A stretch of 64,000 bases of DNA, from positions 1,506,374 to 1,570,373 of the forward strand of contig NZ_MKFI01000001.1 of assembly GCF_001982635.1 (NCBI RefSeq), written 5' to 3'. Origin of the DNA: Bradyrhizobium mercantei. Lineage in GTDB: Bacteria; Pseudomonadota; Alphaproteobacteria; Rhizobiales; Xanthobacteraceae. The position numbers were made by a program, and so were the translations under genes. The first letter of the stretch is position 1. Each line of letters begins with the position of its first letter. Shown here in pieces: positions 16,074 through 23,779 of this stretch. The notes under the pieces are model-generated. The model was not told the origin of the DNA. It made no database searches and worked only from the letters and a program-made list of their open reading frames with translations.

Positions 16074-17005
16074 GGGCCCTCCTGGCAGGCGCAGCGGCGG
16101 CCTTGCTGCTCGCTACGTCGGCGGCAGCGCATGCCAGCGAGCCGCTCAAGGTGTGCCTCGACGAGGATCTCCCGCCACTATCGGCACATCATCGCGGCAA
16201 GCCGGATTCCGGCTTCGACGTCGCGCTCGCGCAAGTAATCGCCGAGCGGCTTGGACGTCCGCTCAAGATTCAGTGGTTCGAGAGCAAGCTCGACGAGGAT
16301 TCGAGCCCCGCGCTCGAAGCCAACGCGCTACTGTCCGACGGGCGCTGCTCGCTGGTCGGCGGCTACGCACTCACCACTGACTCGCTGAAGGCGCCGGGTG
16401 TCACGACGGCCAAGCTGCCGGACTTCGACGGCGCCACCCGCGAGGATCGCCGGCGGCGGATTCCGATCGGAGTGTTGGTGCCGAGCGCGCCCTACATCTA
16501 TTCGCCGATGACCGTCGTGCTCGGCCCCAAGGCCCAGGACAAGATCAAGGACCGCAAGATCACCGATATCGGCGATCTCGCCGGGCTTCGTCTGACGATC
16601 GAAAGCGGCACGCTGGGCGATGCCATCCTGATGACCTTCGACAAGGGAAAGCTGATCGAAGACATCACCCACCTCGTTCCCGGACGCAGCGACCTGCTGG
16701 GCGAGCTCGAGCGCGGCGAATATGACGCAACGCTGCTCGACCTGCGCCGGTTCGACGCCTACCGCGCTGATCATCCGGAGACCAGGATCACGGCCTCCGG
16801 CTATTACTATCCGATCGGTGCCAACCGCGGTTACGTCGCGCTCGCATCCGACAAGGCGCTGCTGGAGGCCGTCAACAAGGTGCTGTCCGAGCTGCAGGCC
16901 AAAGGCAGCATCGCCGAGCTTGGCAAGGCCGCAGGCCTCACCTGGCTTCCGCCGCGCGAACCGATCATCCTCGGCGATGTCTGGCTGAAGATCCTGAACC
17001 GGTGA
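16070..17005 (+). CDS. MoxJ/XoxJ-like quinoprotein-associated substrate-binding-fold protein
   Basis: A 311-residue exported protein (signal ending near AHASE) with a family-3-type binding fold: LKVCLDEDLPPLSAHHRGKPDSGFDVALAQVIAERLGRPL, RCSLVGGYALTTDSL, and a late GYVALASDKALLEAVNKVL. It is coupled to the cytochrome gene by an ATGA overlap, the position of xoxJ in related loci. Such proteins are proposed to help mature or activate the dehydrogenase rather than import a solute. It is a distant paralogue of the protein at 1570-2451. It converges with flgL, leaving only 17 bases between the stops. Confidence 0.82.
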   Translation: MRALLAGAAAALLLATSAAAHASEPLKVCLDEDLPPLSAHHRGKPDSGFDVALAQVIAERLGRPLKIQWFESKLDEDSSPALEANALLSDGRCSLVGGYALTTDSLKAPGVTTAKLPDFDGATREDRRRRIPIGVLVPSAPYIYSPMTVVLGPKAQDKIKDRKITDIGDLAGLRLTIESGTLGDAILMTFDKGKLIEDITHLVPGRSDLLGELERGEYDATLLDLRRFDAYRADHPETRITASGYYYPIGANRGYVALASDKALLEAVNKVLSELQAKGSIAELGKAAGLTWLPPREPIILGDVWLKILNR

Positions 17006-17022
17006 CGCCGGCGACCGCCCCG

Positions 17023-17931
17023 CTATCGCAGATAGCTCGCCAGGTTCAGGCTCTGGATCTTGGAGATCGCCGAATAGGATGCCGTCAGCTGCGCCTGATA
17101 GGTCGCGAGCTGCGCCGTCACCGCGGCGACGTCGACGCTGGTGAGGTTGGTCGACAGGGTCTTGGCGAAATTCTGATAGTCGCTCTGGTTGGTGCTGGCA
17201 GTTTCGATCTGCGATGCCGCCGTCGACAGCTTGGCCTGCACCGTGGAGGTTGCATCCAGCGCACTGCTGGCGAGGTCGAGCGCCTGCGAGATATCGCTCG
17301 ACGACAACGTCGTGCTGTTGCCGACATATTTCAACAGCCGCATGACCTGTTCGAATGCCGAATTGTCTGCGGTGACGCCGTAGGAGACCGACTGGCTGTC
17401 CGACACGCGCACCGACGCGATCTCGCTGTCGCCCTTGTAGTAGCTGCTGTCTGACGTCGTCAGCGAGCCGGTGCCGCTGTCGAAGCTCGACAGATCCACA
17501 GGCGCAGTATCGGTGCGCGCGCCGCTGAAGACATATTCGCCGTCATACTGGGTGTTGAGCAGCCCCTGCATCTGCGACGTTGCCTGCTGGGCGTAGTTGA
17601 TCACCGATGCCGTCGCCGTGCTGCTGCCGGTGGTGGCCGCGCTAAGCTGGGTCCGGAGCTGCGTGATGATATCGGTCACCGAGCCGACCGCCGAATACAT
17701 CGCCTGCACCTTGTTGTCGGCGAGATTGCTGGCATCGATATAGGTCTGGGCGCGCGTCACCGAGACCTGCAGATTGATGACGCGCCCGGCGTTGGCACCG
17801 TATCCCCCGAAGTCCTCGGATTGCAGCCCGGAAGATTCCTGCACCTGCTCGTTGGCCATCACCGCCTGCAGCCGCAGTGCATTGGTGATCATCTGATCCG
17901 ACTGCGCGAAGGTGGCAACACGCATCAACAT
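17023..17931 (-). CDS. flgL: Flagellar hook-filament junction protein FlgL (HAP3)
   Basis: A 302-residue flagellin-related protein. The N-terminus MRVATFAQSDQMITNALRLQAVMANEQVQESSGLQ and the C-terminal helix LATYQAQLTASYSAISKIQSLNLASYLR are the D0/D1 coiled-coil ends of HAP3, and no cleaved signal is present because it is exported by the flagellar type III system. A TGAGGG ribosome site lies upstream of base 17931; Met at 17925 is equally possible. It is the last gene of the minus-strand flagellar run, directly after flgK. Confidence 0.88.
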   Translation of the reverse strand: MLMRVATFAQSDQMITNALRLQAVMANEQVQESSGLQSEDFGGYGANAGRVINLQVSVTRAQTYIDASNLADNKVQAMYSAVGSVTDIITQLRTQLSAATTGSSTATASVINYAQQATSQMQGLLNTQYDGEYVFSGARTDTAPVDLSSFDSGTGSLTTSDSSYYKGDSEIASVRVSDSQSVSYGVTADNSAFEQVMRLLKYVGNSTTLSSSDISQALDLASSALDATSTVQAKLSTAASQIETASTNQSDYQNFAKTLSTNLTSVDVAAVTAQLATYQAQLTASYSAISKIQSLNLASYLR

Positions 17932-17947
17932 GACGACGCCCTCACCC

Positions 17948-19726
17948 TTAGCTTGCGCTCATCGCGGTCATCAGCGCCGAGAACATGGCGTTGATGGCCG
18001 TGATGATCTGGGACGCGGCAGCGTATTTGTTCTGCAATGCGCTCAGATTCGCGCTTTCCTGGTCAATGTTGACGCCGGACTGCGACGACAGTGAGCTCGC
18101 ATAGGTCGACTGCGCGGTTTGCTTGGCGGTATAGGTCGCCGACGCCTGGCTCGCCTTGCCCGCGACGTTGGCAACGATCGCAGCCGCATAATCCGTGAAG
18201 GAGCCGGTCGTCGCGCCGAGCCCGCCCGCCATGCCGAAATTGGTCGACCCGGTCAGCGCGCTCGAGAGCGCATTCACCACGGTGGCCGAGCCTGACGACA
18301 GCACCGAGTTTCCGACCGTCAGGGTGGACGACGCGTCGAGCGTCGCCGTCGGCAGTGTCGCCGTGCCGCTGAGGATGTCGCTACGCACCGCGATATTCGA
18401 AGCGTTGGTGCCGGTGATGAGATCGTTGAGCCCGAAATAGTCCGAAAAGCCCTCACCCGAACTGCCGACCGAGCTCGTCATCTCGTTGATGGCAACACCG
18501 TTGCCGGATCCGGTCGCCGAGATCGACAGATGGCCATTGGCATCGACCGACGCCGACAGGCCCGAGATCCCGTTGATCGCGGTGACGAGGTCACCGACCG
18601 TCGCGTAGGACGACAGATCGAGGTCCTTGTAGGACACGAGATTGCCGCTCTTGTCCGCAACCGCGATCCGCACCGTGCCGGTCGCCGACAGCGCCGTTGA
18701 ACTGCTCACGGTCGCCGTTCCGGTCAGGCTGGACGGCGGCGGCAACGATGTGCCCTGGTTCGATACGGCGTTCACGCTCGCGGTAAGCTGCTGGGCAAGC
18801 TCATCGAGCTGCGACTGCGCCGCCGGCAACGTCTGGTCACGCAGGGTGATCAACGCGCTGACCTTGCCGGAGGAGATCTGCGAGGTGATGTCGACCCCGT
18901 TGACGGTGATTCCGCTGAAGCCGCTCGTCGCCGATCCCGCGACATACGTCGTCGATGCCGTGACGCTGGACGCTGCCGTGTAGCTCAGCGGATGCGCCGT
19001 GCTGTCGACCAGCGCCTGTCCCGAGCCGGTATAGACCTGCAGGTCACCGCTCGAGTTCGTGAAATAGCTCACGTTCATTTGCGACGCGAGATCCTGCAGC
19101 GCGCTGTTGCGCTGGTCCTCGAGATCGGCGGTCGGCTGGCCCGCCGCCGCTTCCTGCTTGATCTGCTTGTTGAGGTCGGAAATCTGCTGCAGGTCGGTAT
19201 TGATGTCGCTGACCGACGAGGCGATATCCTGGTCGGCGTCGGCGCGCAGCTTCTGGATACCGCTCGAGGTCTGCTGCAGCTGGGCCGTGACCGCGTTGAG
19301 CGCGCTGACGGCGTTCGCCTGCAACGATGCGCTGCTCGGCGTGCTCGCCAGCGACGACAACGCCGACTCGAACGCCGCGATCGTGTTGGCGAGCGACGTC
19401 CCCGTCGTGGAGCTGTCCGAGCTCGAGGTTGAGCCATAGAGCTGCTGGAGCTCGGTCAGGTAATTGTTGTTGGTGTCGGCGGCACCAAGATCGGAATCGG
19501 CCCCGACCAGCGACTTCAGCAGCAGCTTGTCGACCGTGCTGGTGATCCCGGTGATGGTGACGCCGGTACCGACACCGGCGGTGACACTGCTGCTCTGGTT
19601 GGCGGTCTTCTCGGTATAGCCCTTGGTGTCGGCATTGGAGATATTGGCCGAGGCTATGCTGATCTGCACCTGCGTGGCTGACAGCCCGCTGAACGCGATG
19701 CTTCGTGCAATATCGAGCGATGACAC
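17948..19726 (-). CDS. flgK: Flagellar hook-associated protein FlgK (HAP1)
   Basis: A 592-residue protein. The N-terminus contains the rod/hook-family motif SIASANISNADTKGYTEKTA (ANNxxN-type), followed by helices with DNNNYLTELQQLYGS and SVNAVSNQG, a variable Ser/Thr-rich middle, and the C-terminal coiled coil SGVNIDQESANLSALQNKYAAASQIITAINAMFSALMTAMS. It joins hook to filament together with FlgL, which follows 16 bases downstream. The size is within the normal range for the family. Confidence 0.9.
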   Translation of the reverse strand: MSSLDIARSIAFSGLSATQVQISIASANISNADTKGYTEKTANQSSSVTAGVGTGVTITGITSTVDKLLLKSLVGADSDLGAADTNNNYLTELQQLYGSTSSSDSSTTGTSLANTIAAFESALSSLASTPSSASLQANAVSALNAVTAQLQQTSSGIQKLRADADQDIASSVSDINTDLQQISDLNKQIKQEAAAGQPTADLEDQRNSALQDLASQMNVSYFTNSSGDLQVYTGSGQALVDSTAHPLSYTAASSVTASTTYVAGSATSGFSGITVNGVDITSQISSGKVSALITLRDQTLPAAQSQLDELAQQLTASVNAVSNQGTSLPPPSSLTGTATVSSSTALSATGTVRIAVADKSGNLVSYKDLDLSSYATVGDLVTAINGISGLSASVDANGHLSISATGSGNGVAINEMTSSVGSSGEGFSDYFGLNDLITGTNASNIAVRSDILSGTATLPTATLDASSTLTVGNSVLSSGSATVVNALSSALTGSTNFGMAGGLGATTGSFTDYAAAIVANVAGKASQASATYTAKQTAQSTYASSLSSQSGVNIDQESANLSALQNKYAAASQIITAINAMFSALMTAMSAS

Positions 19727-19754
19727 GACCTACTCCCTCCGCCGCCGGCCTGAT

Positions 19755-20210
19755 TCAGGCCCGCACGTTGGTGCCATAGGACATCGCGGGCGTGACGCGA
19801 CGGCCGCCGGCGCCATAGGGCGAGACGTTGGCGATCTGCTCGCGGATTGCCTGCATGATCGCCTCGATCCTTCGGTTGCTGGCGTCGATCGCCGCGCGCA
19901 GCCGCATCACGTTCTCGTCCATCGCGACCCGCAGCTTCAGAATGCGGTCCATCAACTGCTCACGCAGCACGCGGTCTTGGACGTTGAGGTTTGCGGCCTT
20001 GCCGACGGCCTCGGCCACGCACTGCTCGAACAGGGTGGCGAGCCGGTTCTTCTCGTCGACCTGCTTCAGCCGCGAGGCCGGCAGCCCCTTGGCGAGCTCG
20101 ACATTCTCCTCGTTCACGATCGCGATCAGATTGTCGATCAGCGCGATCAACGACCTGGCGCGCTCGTCATTGCCCGCGGGATTGATCTTGATGTTGCGTT
20201 CCGGTGTCAT
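19755..20210 (-). CDS. FlgN-like flagellar export chaperone
   Basis: A 151-residue all-helical protein with no signal or membrane segment. Heptad-rich helices (LIALIDNLIAIVNEENVELAKGL, KNRLATLFEQCV, MDRILKLRVAMDENVMRLRAAIDASNRRIEAIMQAIREQ) match the FlgN family layout, and the position just upstream of flgK, its usual client together with flgL, supports that call. The end (SYGTNVRA) is unstructured. No catalytic motif is expected. Confidence 0.7.
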   Translation of the reverse strand: MTPERNIKINPAGNDERARSLIALIDNLIAIVNEENVELAKGLPASRLKQVDEKNRLATLFEQCVAEAVGKAANLNVQDRVLREQLMDRILKLRVAMDENVMRLRAAIDASNRRIEAIMQAIREQIANVSPYGAGGRRVTPAMSYGTNVRA

Positions 20211-20230
20211 GTCATCGCTCCCCGTTCAAG

Positions 20231-20488
20231 CTAGTGTCCGCGACGCAGGGCGCGGACTGATTGTGCGCTGCGCCCGTACGCGGTAATCGCCGTGACCCGG
20301 ACCGTGGCCCGGTTGAGTTCCTGGTCGAGCCGTGCGCATTCGCGCACCAGCTGGCCACGCAGTGTCCCGATATCGTCGAGCAGCGCGGTGAGCTGCGCCC
20401 GATCGTGGGCCTTGACGGCCCCCGCCCGCGCCGTTAGGCGCCGCAGCTTCCGCAACAAGGCATCTTCGCCGCTTGCGTTTGCCATCAT
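20231..20488 (-). CDS. Small helical flagellar-cluster protein, function unknown
   Basis: The ATG at 20488 overlaps the flgE stop (ATGA), so translation is coupled to the hook protein gene. The 85-residue product is basic and helical (ALLRKLRRLTARAGAVKAHDRAQLTALLDDIGTLRGQLVRECARLDQELNRA), with no signal and no membrane segment. It could be a small chaperone or regulator of hook or filament export. I do not recognise the family. Confidence 0.65.
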   Translation of the reverse strand: MMANASGEDALLRKLRRLTARAGAVKAHDRAQLTALLDDIGTLRGQLVRECARLDQELNRATVRVTAITAYGRSAQSVRALRRGH

Positions 20489-21774
20489 CGCGACACCGCC
20501 GAGATCAGGGTATCGAACATCTTGTCGACGGTGGTGATCACCTGTGACGCCGCCGAATAGGCCTGCTGCGCCGAGATCATGTTGGAGAACTGGCCGCTGG
20601 TGTCGGTGGTGCTCGATTCCAGTTCGCTGCCGTAGATCGTGCCGGCACCGTTGGTCCCCGAGGTTTGCAGCGTGGCGTTGCCGGAGGCGGCCGTCGCGGA
20701 GTACATGCCGTCGCTGGCCGCGCTCAATCCGTTGGCGTCGCTGAAGGTCGCGACCGCGATCTTGTAGATCGCGATCGTCTGACCGTTGGAATAGGTGGCG
20801 TCGACCACACCGCCCTTGCCGATCGCGATGCTGCTCAGCTTGCCGTAGGGCAGACCGTCCGAGGTGATGCTCGTGAGATCGACCGCCGGCGTGGTCTCGC
20901 CGGACGAATATTGCGTGAGGCCATCGGTCTTGCCGGCCGTACCGAGATTGAGCGTGATCGCCGTGCCGTTGGCGGTAGAGCTGTCGGCCGCGCCGTCCTT
21001 CCAGCCTGTTATCGAGATTGTCGGCGGGCTCGGGCTTGTCGAGGCGAGCGAGCCATCGCTGTTGAAGGTGATATCCACCGTATCGGTGATCGCGTTGGCG
21101 CTGTCCGTCGTGGAGTCCGACGCGAGCTTTGGCGTCTCGAAGCTGGCCTGCCAGCTGTTGTCGGCGGTCTTTTTCCAATCGATCTGGATCGTGCTCGCCG
21201 TACCGAGCGAGTCGTAGACCGTCATCGAGCTGTTGAAGGTCGCGCCGACGGCCGCATCGGCCGGCAGGTTCGCCGCGACTGTCGTCTTGGTGGTCGCGCT
21301 GCCGCTGGTCGAAGCCACCTGGGTGTTGATCGGCCCGAGGCTCGCGGCTGAGGCGTTGCCGACGATGTTGCCGTCGGCGTCGGTGCGCCAGCCCTCGAGG
21401 TAATTGCCGTTGTTGACGAGGTAACCCAGATTGTCGGTGGTGAACGCGCCGTTGCGCGTATAGGAGGTGGTGCCGCCGGACGTCGCGTTGGTGGTGACGA
21501 AGAAGCCGCTGCCCTGGATCGCGACGTCGGTCGCATTGGTGGTCGCAGACAACAAGCCCTGCTGGGTGATGTTGGCGCGGCCGGACACCGTGACGCCGCC
21601 CGACGTGTAGGAGGTGGCGCTGTTCGACGCCGTCACCAGATCCTCGAACATCGCCGACGTGGTCTTGTAGCCCGTGGTATCGGCGTTGGAAATGTTATCG
21701 GAAATCATTGCCAGCGACTGGCTCTGCGCATTGAGCGCCGAGATCGCCGAGGAAAGAGCACCAGTGAGACTCAT
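20485..21774 (-). CDS. flgE: Flagellar hook protein FlgE
   Basis: A 429-residue hook protein. The N-terminus MSLTGALSSAISALNAQSQSLAMISDNISNADTTGYKTTSAMF carries the rod/hook-family motif. IQGSGFFVTTN and YTRNGAFTTDNLGYLVN are FlgE/F/G signatures, and the C-terminus GSELESSTTDTSGQFSNMISAQQAYSAASQVITTVDKMFDTLISAVSR is the conserved helical end. It is exported by the flagellar apparatus. flgD is immediately upstream, the normal pairing because FlgD caps the growing hook. Confidence 0.92.
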   Translation of the reverse strand: MSLTGALSSAISALNAQSQSLAMISDNISNADTTGYKTTSAMFEDLVTASNSATSYTSGGVTVSGRANITQQGLLSATTNATDVAIQGSGFFVTTNATSGGTTSYTRNGAFTTDNLGYLVNNGNYLEGWRTDADGNIVGNASAASLGPINTQVASTSGSATTKTTVAANLPADAAVGATFNSSMTVYDSLGTASTIQIDWKKTADNSWQASFETPKLASDSTTDSANAITDTVDITFNSDGSLASTSPSPPTISITGWKDGAADSSTANGTAITLNLGTAGKTDGLTQYSSGETTPAVDLTSITSDGLPYGKLSSIAIGKGGVVDATYSNGQTIAIYKIAVATFSDANGLSAASDGMYSATAASGNATLQTSGTNGAGTIYGSELESSTTDTSGQFSNMISAQQAYSAASQVITTVDKMFDTLISAVSR

Positions 21775-21793
21775 GATAATACTCCGGAAGCAA

Positions 21794-22465
21794 TCAGGAC
21801 GTGACGCCGATGATGTTGGCGGCGCTGACGGGGACGCCGTTCACGAGCAGCGACGGCGTCGAGCCCGAGGCATCGATCCCGGTCACCGTTCCCGTCATCG
21901 TGGTGTAGCTAAGCAGCGAGTTTCCGGCGGAGTCGGTCGCGGTCACCGAGATCGTGTACTGGCCGCCATTGCTGAGCTGGGTGCCGTTCGTGGTCTGGCC
22001 GTTCCAGGTGAAGGTGTTGGAGCCGGCGTTTCCGGTGCCCTTGCCGCTCCACACCGTGTTGCCCGAGGAGTCCTGGATCGTGATCGCGACGTTGGAAGCG
22101 GCCGAGGTGAGCGAGTAGCCGAACGTCGCTGAACCGTCGGTCAGCTGCGCCGTGTTCGTCTTCGCTTCGACGGTGTGGCCGATATAGTTGACCGAGTTGA
22201 GCGTCACGAGGCTCGAGAACGAGCTCGCGAGCGACGTCATGCTGGCGTTGGTGGACTGCTGCTCGGTGAAGTTGGCGTAGGAGGTGAGCTGGTTGATGAA
22301 GTCGGTCGTGCTGGTGGCGTTCAGCGGATCCTGGTTCTGCAGCTCGCTGACCAGCAGGTTGAGGAAATCGGTCGAGCTCATCCCCATCGACGCACTCGAC
22401 GATGAACTCGAGGACGAGCTCGAGGCGGCGGAGGTGGCTGCAGAGGTTGCCGAGGAAACGGTCAT
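21794..22465 (-). CDS. flgD: Flagellar hook-capping protein FlgD
   Basis: The start was set at base 22465 (MTVSSATS), giving 223 residues. After a Ser/Ala-rich leader comes the FlgD core MSSTDFLNLLVSELQNQDPLNATSTTDFINQLTSYANFTEQQST, which includes the expected F-L-x-L-L-x-x-x-L-x-x-Q-D-P-x-x-P-like motif. An Ig/FnIII-like region follows (NTFTWNGQTTNGTQLSNGGQYTISVTATD). It scaffolds hook assembly and is then shed. The first eight residues are identical to those of FliD in this cluster although the codons differ. Confidence 0.9.
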   Translation of the reverse strand: MTVSSATSAATSAASSSSSSSSSSASMGMSSTDFLNLLVSELQNQDPLNATSTTDFINQLTSYANFTEQQSTNASMTSLASSFSSLVTLNSVNYIGHTVEAKTNTAQLTDGSATFGYSLTSAASNVAITIQDSSGNTVWSGKGTGNAGSNTFTWNGQTTNGTQLSNGGQYTISVTATDSAGNSLLSYTTMTGTVTGIDASGSTPSLLVNGVPVSAANIIGVTS

Positions 22466-22560
22466 GACAAGGCTCTCTTCGTCGCGGGCTAGGCGACGGA
22501 ACGCGGTGGAACATTGGGGTCGTGAAGTCGTTCGCAGATAAAACGGACGACGCGCCGAAT

Positions 22561-22616
22561 TCAGGCGCGGATTCATCCGCCTGAAATCATTTGATTAATC
22601 GGCAGATTTTGCCGAT
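22561..22616 (-). terminator. Tandem hairpins between the small membrane-protein gene and flgD
   Basis: ATCGGCA (22598-22604) pairs with TGCCGAT (22610-22616) across a five-base loop. A second stem, TCAGGCG with CGCCTGA and an inner GGAT/ATCC (22561-22584, one bulged C), follows. On the minus strand they come after the 22717 stop and before flgD, so they may end or attenuate the fliC-fliD-fliS transcript. The T-tracts are weak. Confidence 0.4.
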
Positions 22617-22716
22617 CGGCCGCGGCCTCGCGAGCCCGGCAAGCGCGCGCATGCGGCCCCGCGGCGCGGAAGCGCGAAGTGCCGTCGCGGGAATTCGGAG
22701 AGTTAGAGCGGGAGAA

Positions 22717-23238
22717 TTAGAGCGAAAGGCTGACCGGCAGATCCGGCCCGCCGAGCGTCAATGCCGGCGGCGCCAGCGCGGGCAACAGGAACAGCGCCAG
22801 CAACAGCGCCGGCAGCACCTTGCCTTGCTGCGCGGATTCGCCTGAGGCTTGCGCGTCGTTCGGCTGATCTTCGGGCGGGGCCGGCTCCGAAGCCGGCTGT
22901 TGGGGCATGTTCTCTTGAGGCAGTTTCGCTGCAGCGGTCACGATGCGGTCGACGAGGCCCCTGGGTGCACGAACCGGCGGCGCCGCCATCGCCCGGCGCA
23001 CCGCGCTCGCCTGCTCATAGAGCGTCCGCGCCTCAGGCGAGGATGCGAGAAGCTGGACGGCGGCAAGACGTTGATCGTCGGGCCAGCGGGACAGATCCTC
23101 CCCCAGCCGGTCGATCAGGTCTTCGAATGTCGCAACGTCCATCCCGCGCGTAGATCCAGCCTCATCCCCAAGGCTGTCATAAAGCATTCGCGGGACGGCG
23201 GAAATCAATTTCCGCCGCCGTGGCGTCAGGTCCAGCAT
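22717..23238 (-). CDS. Small protein with C-terminal membrane segment, possible anti-sigma-like
   Basis: The start is uncertain: ATG 23238 or GTG 23247, the latter with an AAGG upstream. From ATG it has 173 residues. The N-terminal part, DVATFEDLIDRLGEDLSRWPDDQRLAAVQLLASSPEARTLYEQASAVRRAM, is a helical pattern I associate with small proteins encoded beside ECF sigma genes in Rhizobiales. After a Pro/Gln/Glu-rich linker comes one membrane helix (VLPALLLALFLLPALAPPALTL). An ECF sigma gene lies about 3.3 kb upstream across fliS, fliD and fliC, so an anti-sigma role is a hypothesis. Confidence 0.6.
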   Translation of the reverse strand: MLDLTPRRRKLISAVPRMLYDSLGDEAGSTRGMDVATFEDLIDRLGEDLSRWPDDQRLAAVQLLASSPEARTLYEQASAVRRAMAAPPVRAPRGLVDRIVTAAAKLPQENMPQQPASEPAPPEDQPNDAQASGESAQQGKVLPALLLALFLLPALAPPALTLGGPDLPVSLSL

Positions 23239-23335
23239 GGTGCTCACCGAGCGGCCTTTTTCCTCAACAGGCCGCCCCGCCCGAGCGCCCTGCCCCCTCC
23301 CGGCGAAACCGGGGTTCGCCGGCCGATTCGCCCGC

Positions 23336-23779
23336 TCAGCGGCCGGCGGCCGATTCGAGCGCCCTGTCGAGCGTCTTGGCCTTGGCGGCCTTGCCGGCGT
23401 TTGCCTCAACGAACTTCCAGGCGTCCCGGAGTTCCGTCAGGCTGGCAATGATGCGCCGAAAGTTCTCCCGGGCGTGCGGCCGGCCGTAGGAGCGCAGGCA
23501 CGCCATGATCAGGGCGTTGTAGGTCCGGAACAGACGATCGGCCATCGCGCCGCCGCGGGTGACGTCGAGATGGTGGCTCAGTCCGCGCAGGATCGCGGTC
23601 GCCCGCGTCAGATAGGTGTGGCCTTCCTCGAAACGCTTCGCTTCGTGCGCGTCCAGCGCCTTCTGCAACAGCGTGATGGCGCCGTCGCACAGCATCACCA
23701 CCGCCTTCAGGGGCGGCACCGCCACCGCGGCGGATCGATAGGCATTGTTGGCGAGGTAGGCGGTCGCGTTCTGTGTCAT
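23336..23779 (-). CDS. fliS: Flagellin export chaperone FliS
   Basis: A 147-residue helical protein: AYLANNAYRSAAVAVPPLKAVVMLCDGAITLLQKALDAHE is the FliS N-terminal bundle, and LSHHLDVTRGGAMADRLFRTYNALIMACLRSYGRP is the conserved second half. It protects FliC until export. The ATG overlaps the fliD stop by one base (TGATG), so the two are coupled. The presence of FliS with FliD is the arrangement of capped, enterobacterial-type filaments; no flaF or flbT is seen here. Confidence 0.88.
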   Translation of the reverse strand: MTQNATAYLANNAYRSAAVAVPPLKAVVMLCDGAITLLQKALDAHEAKRFEEGHTYLTRATAILRGLSHHLDVTRGGAMADRLFRTYNALIMACLRSYGRPHARENFRRIIASLTELRDAWKFVEANAGKAAKAKTLDRALESAAGR

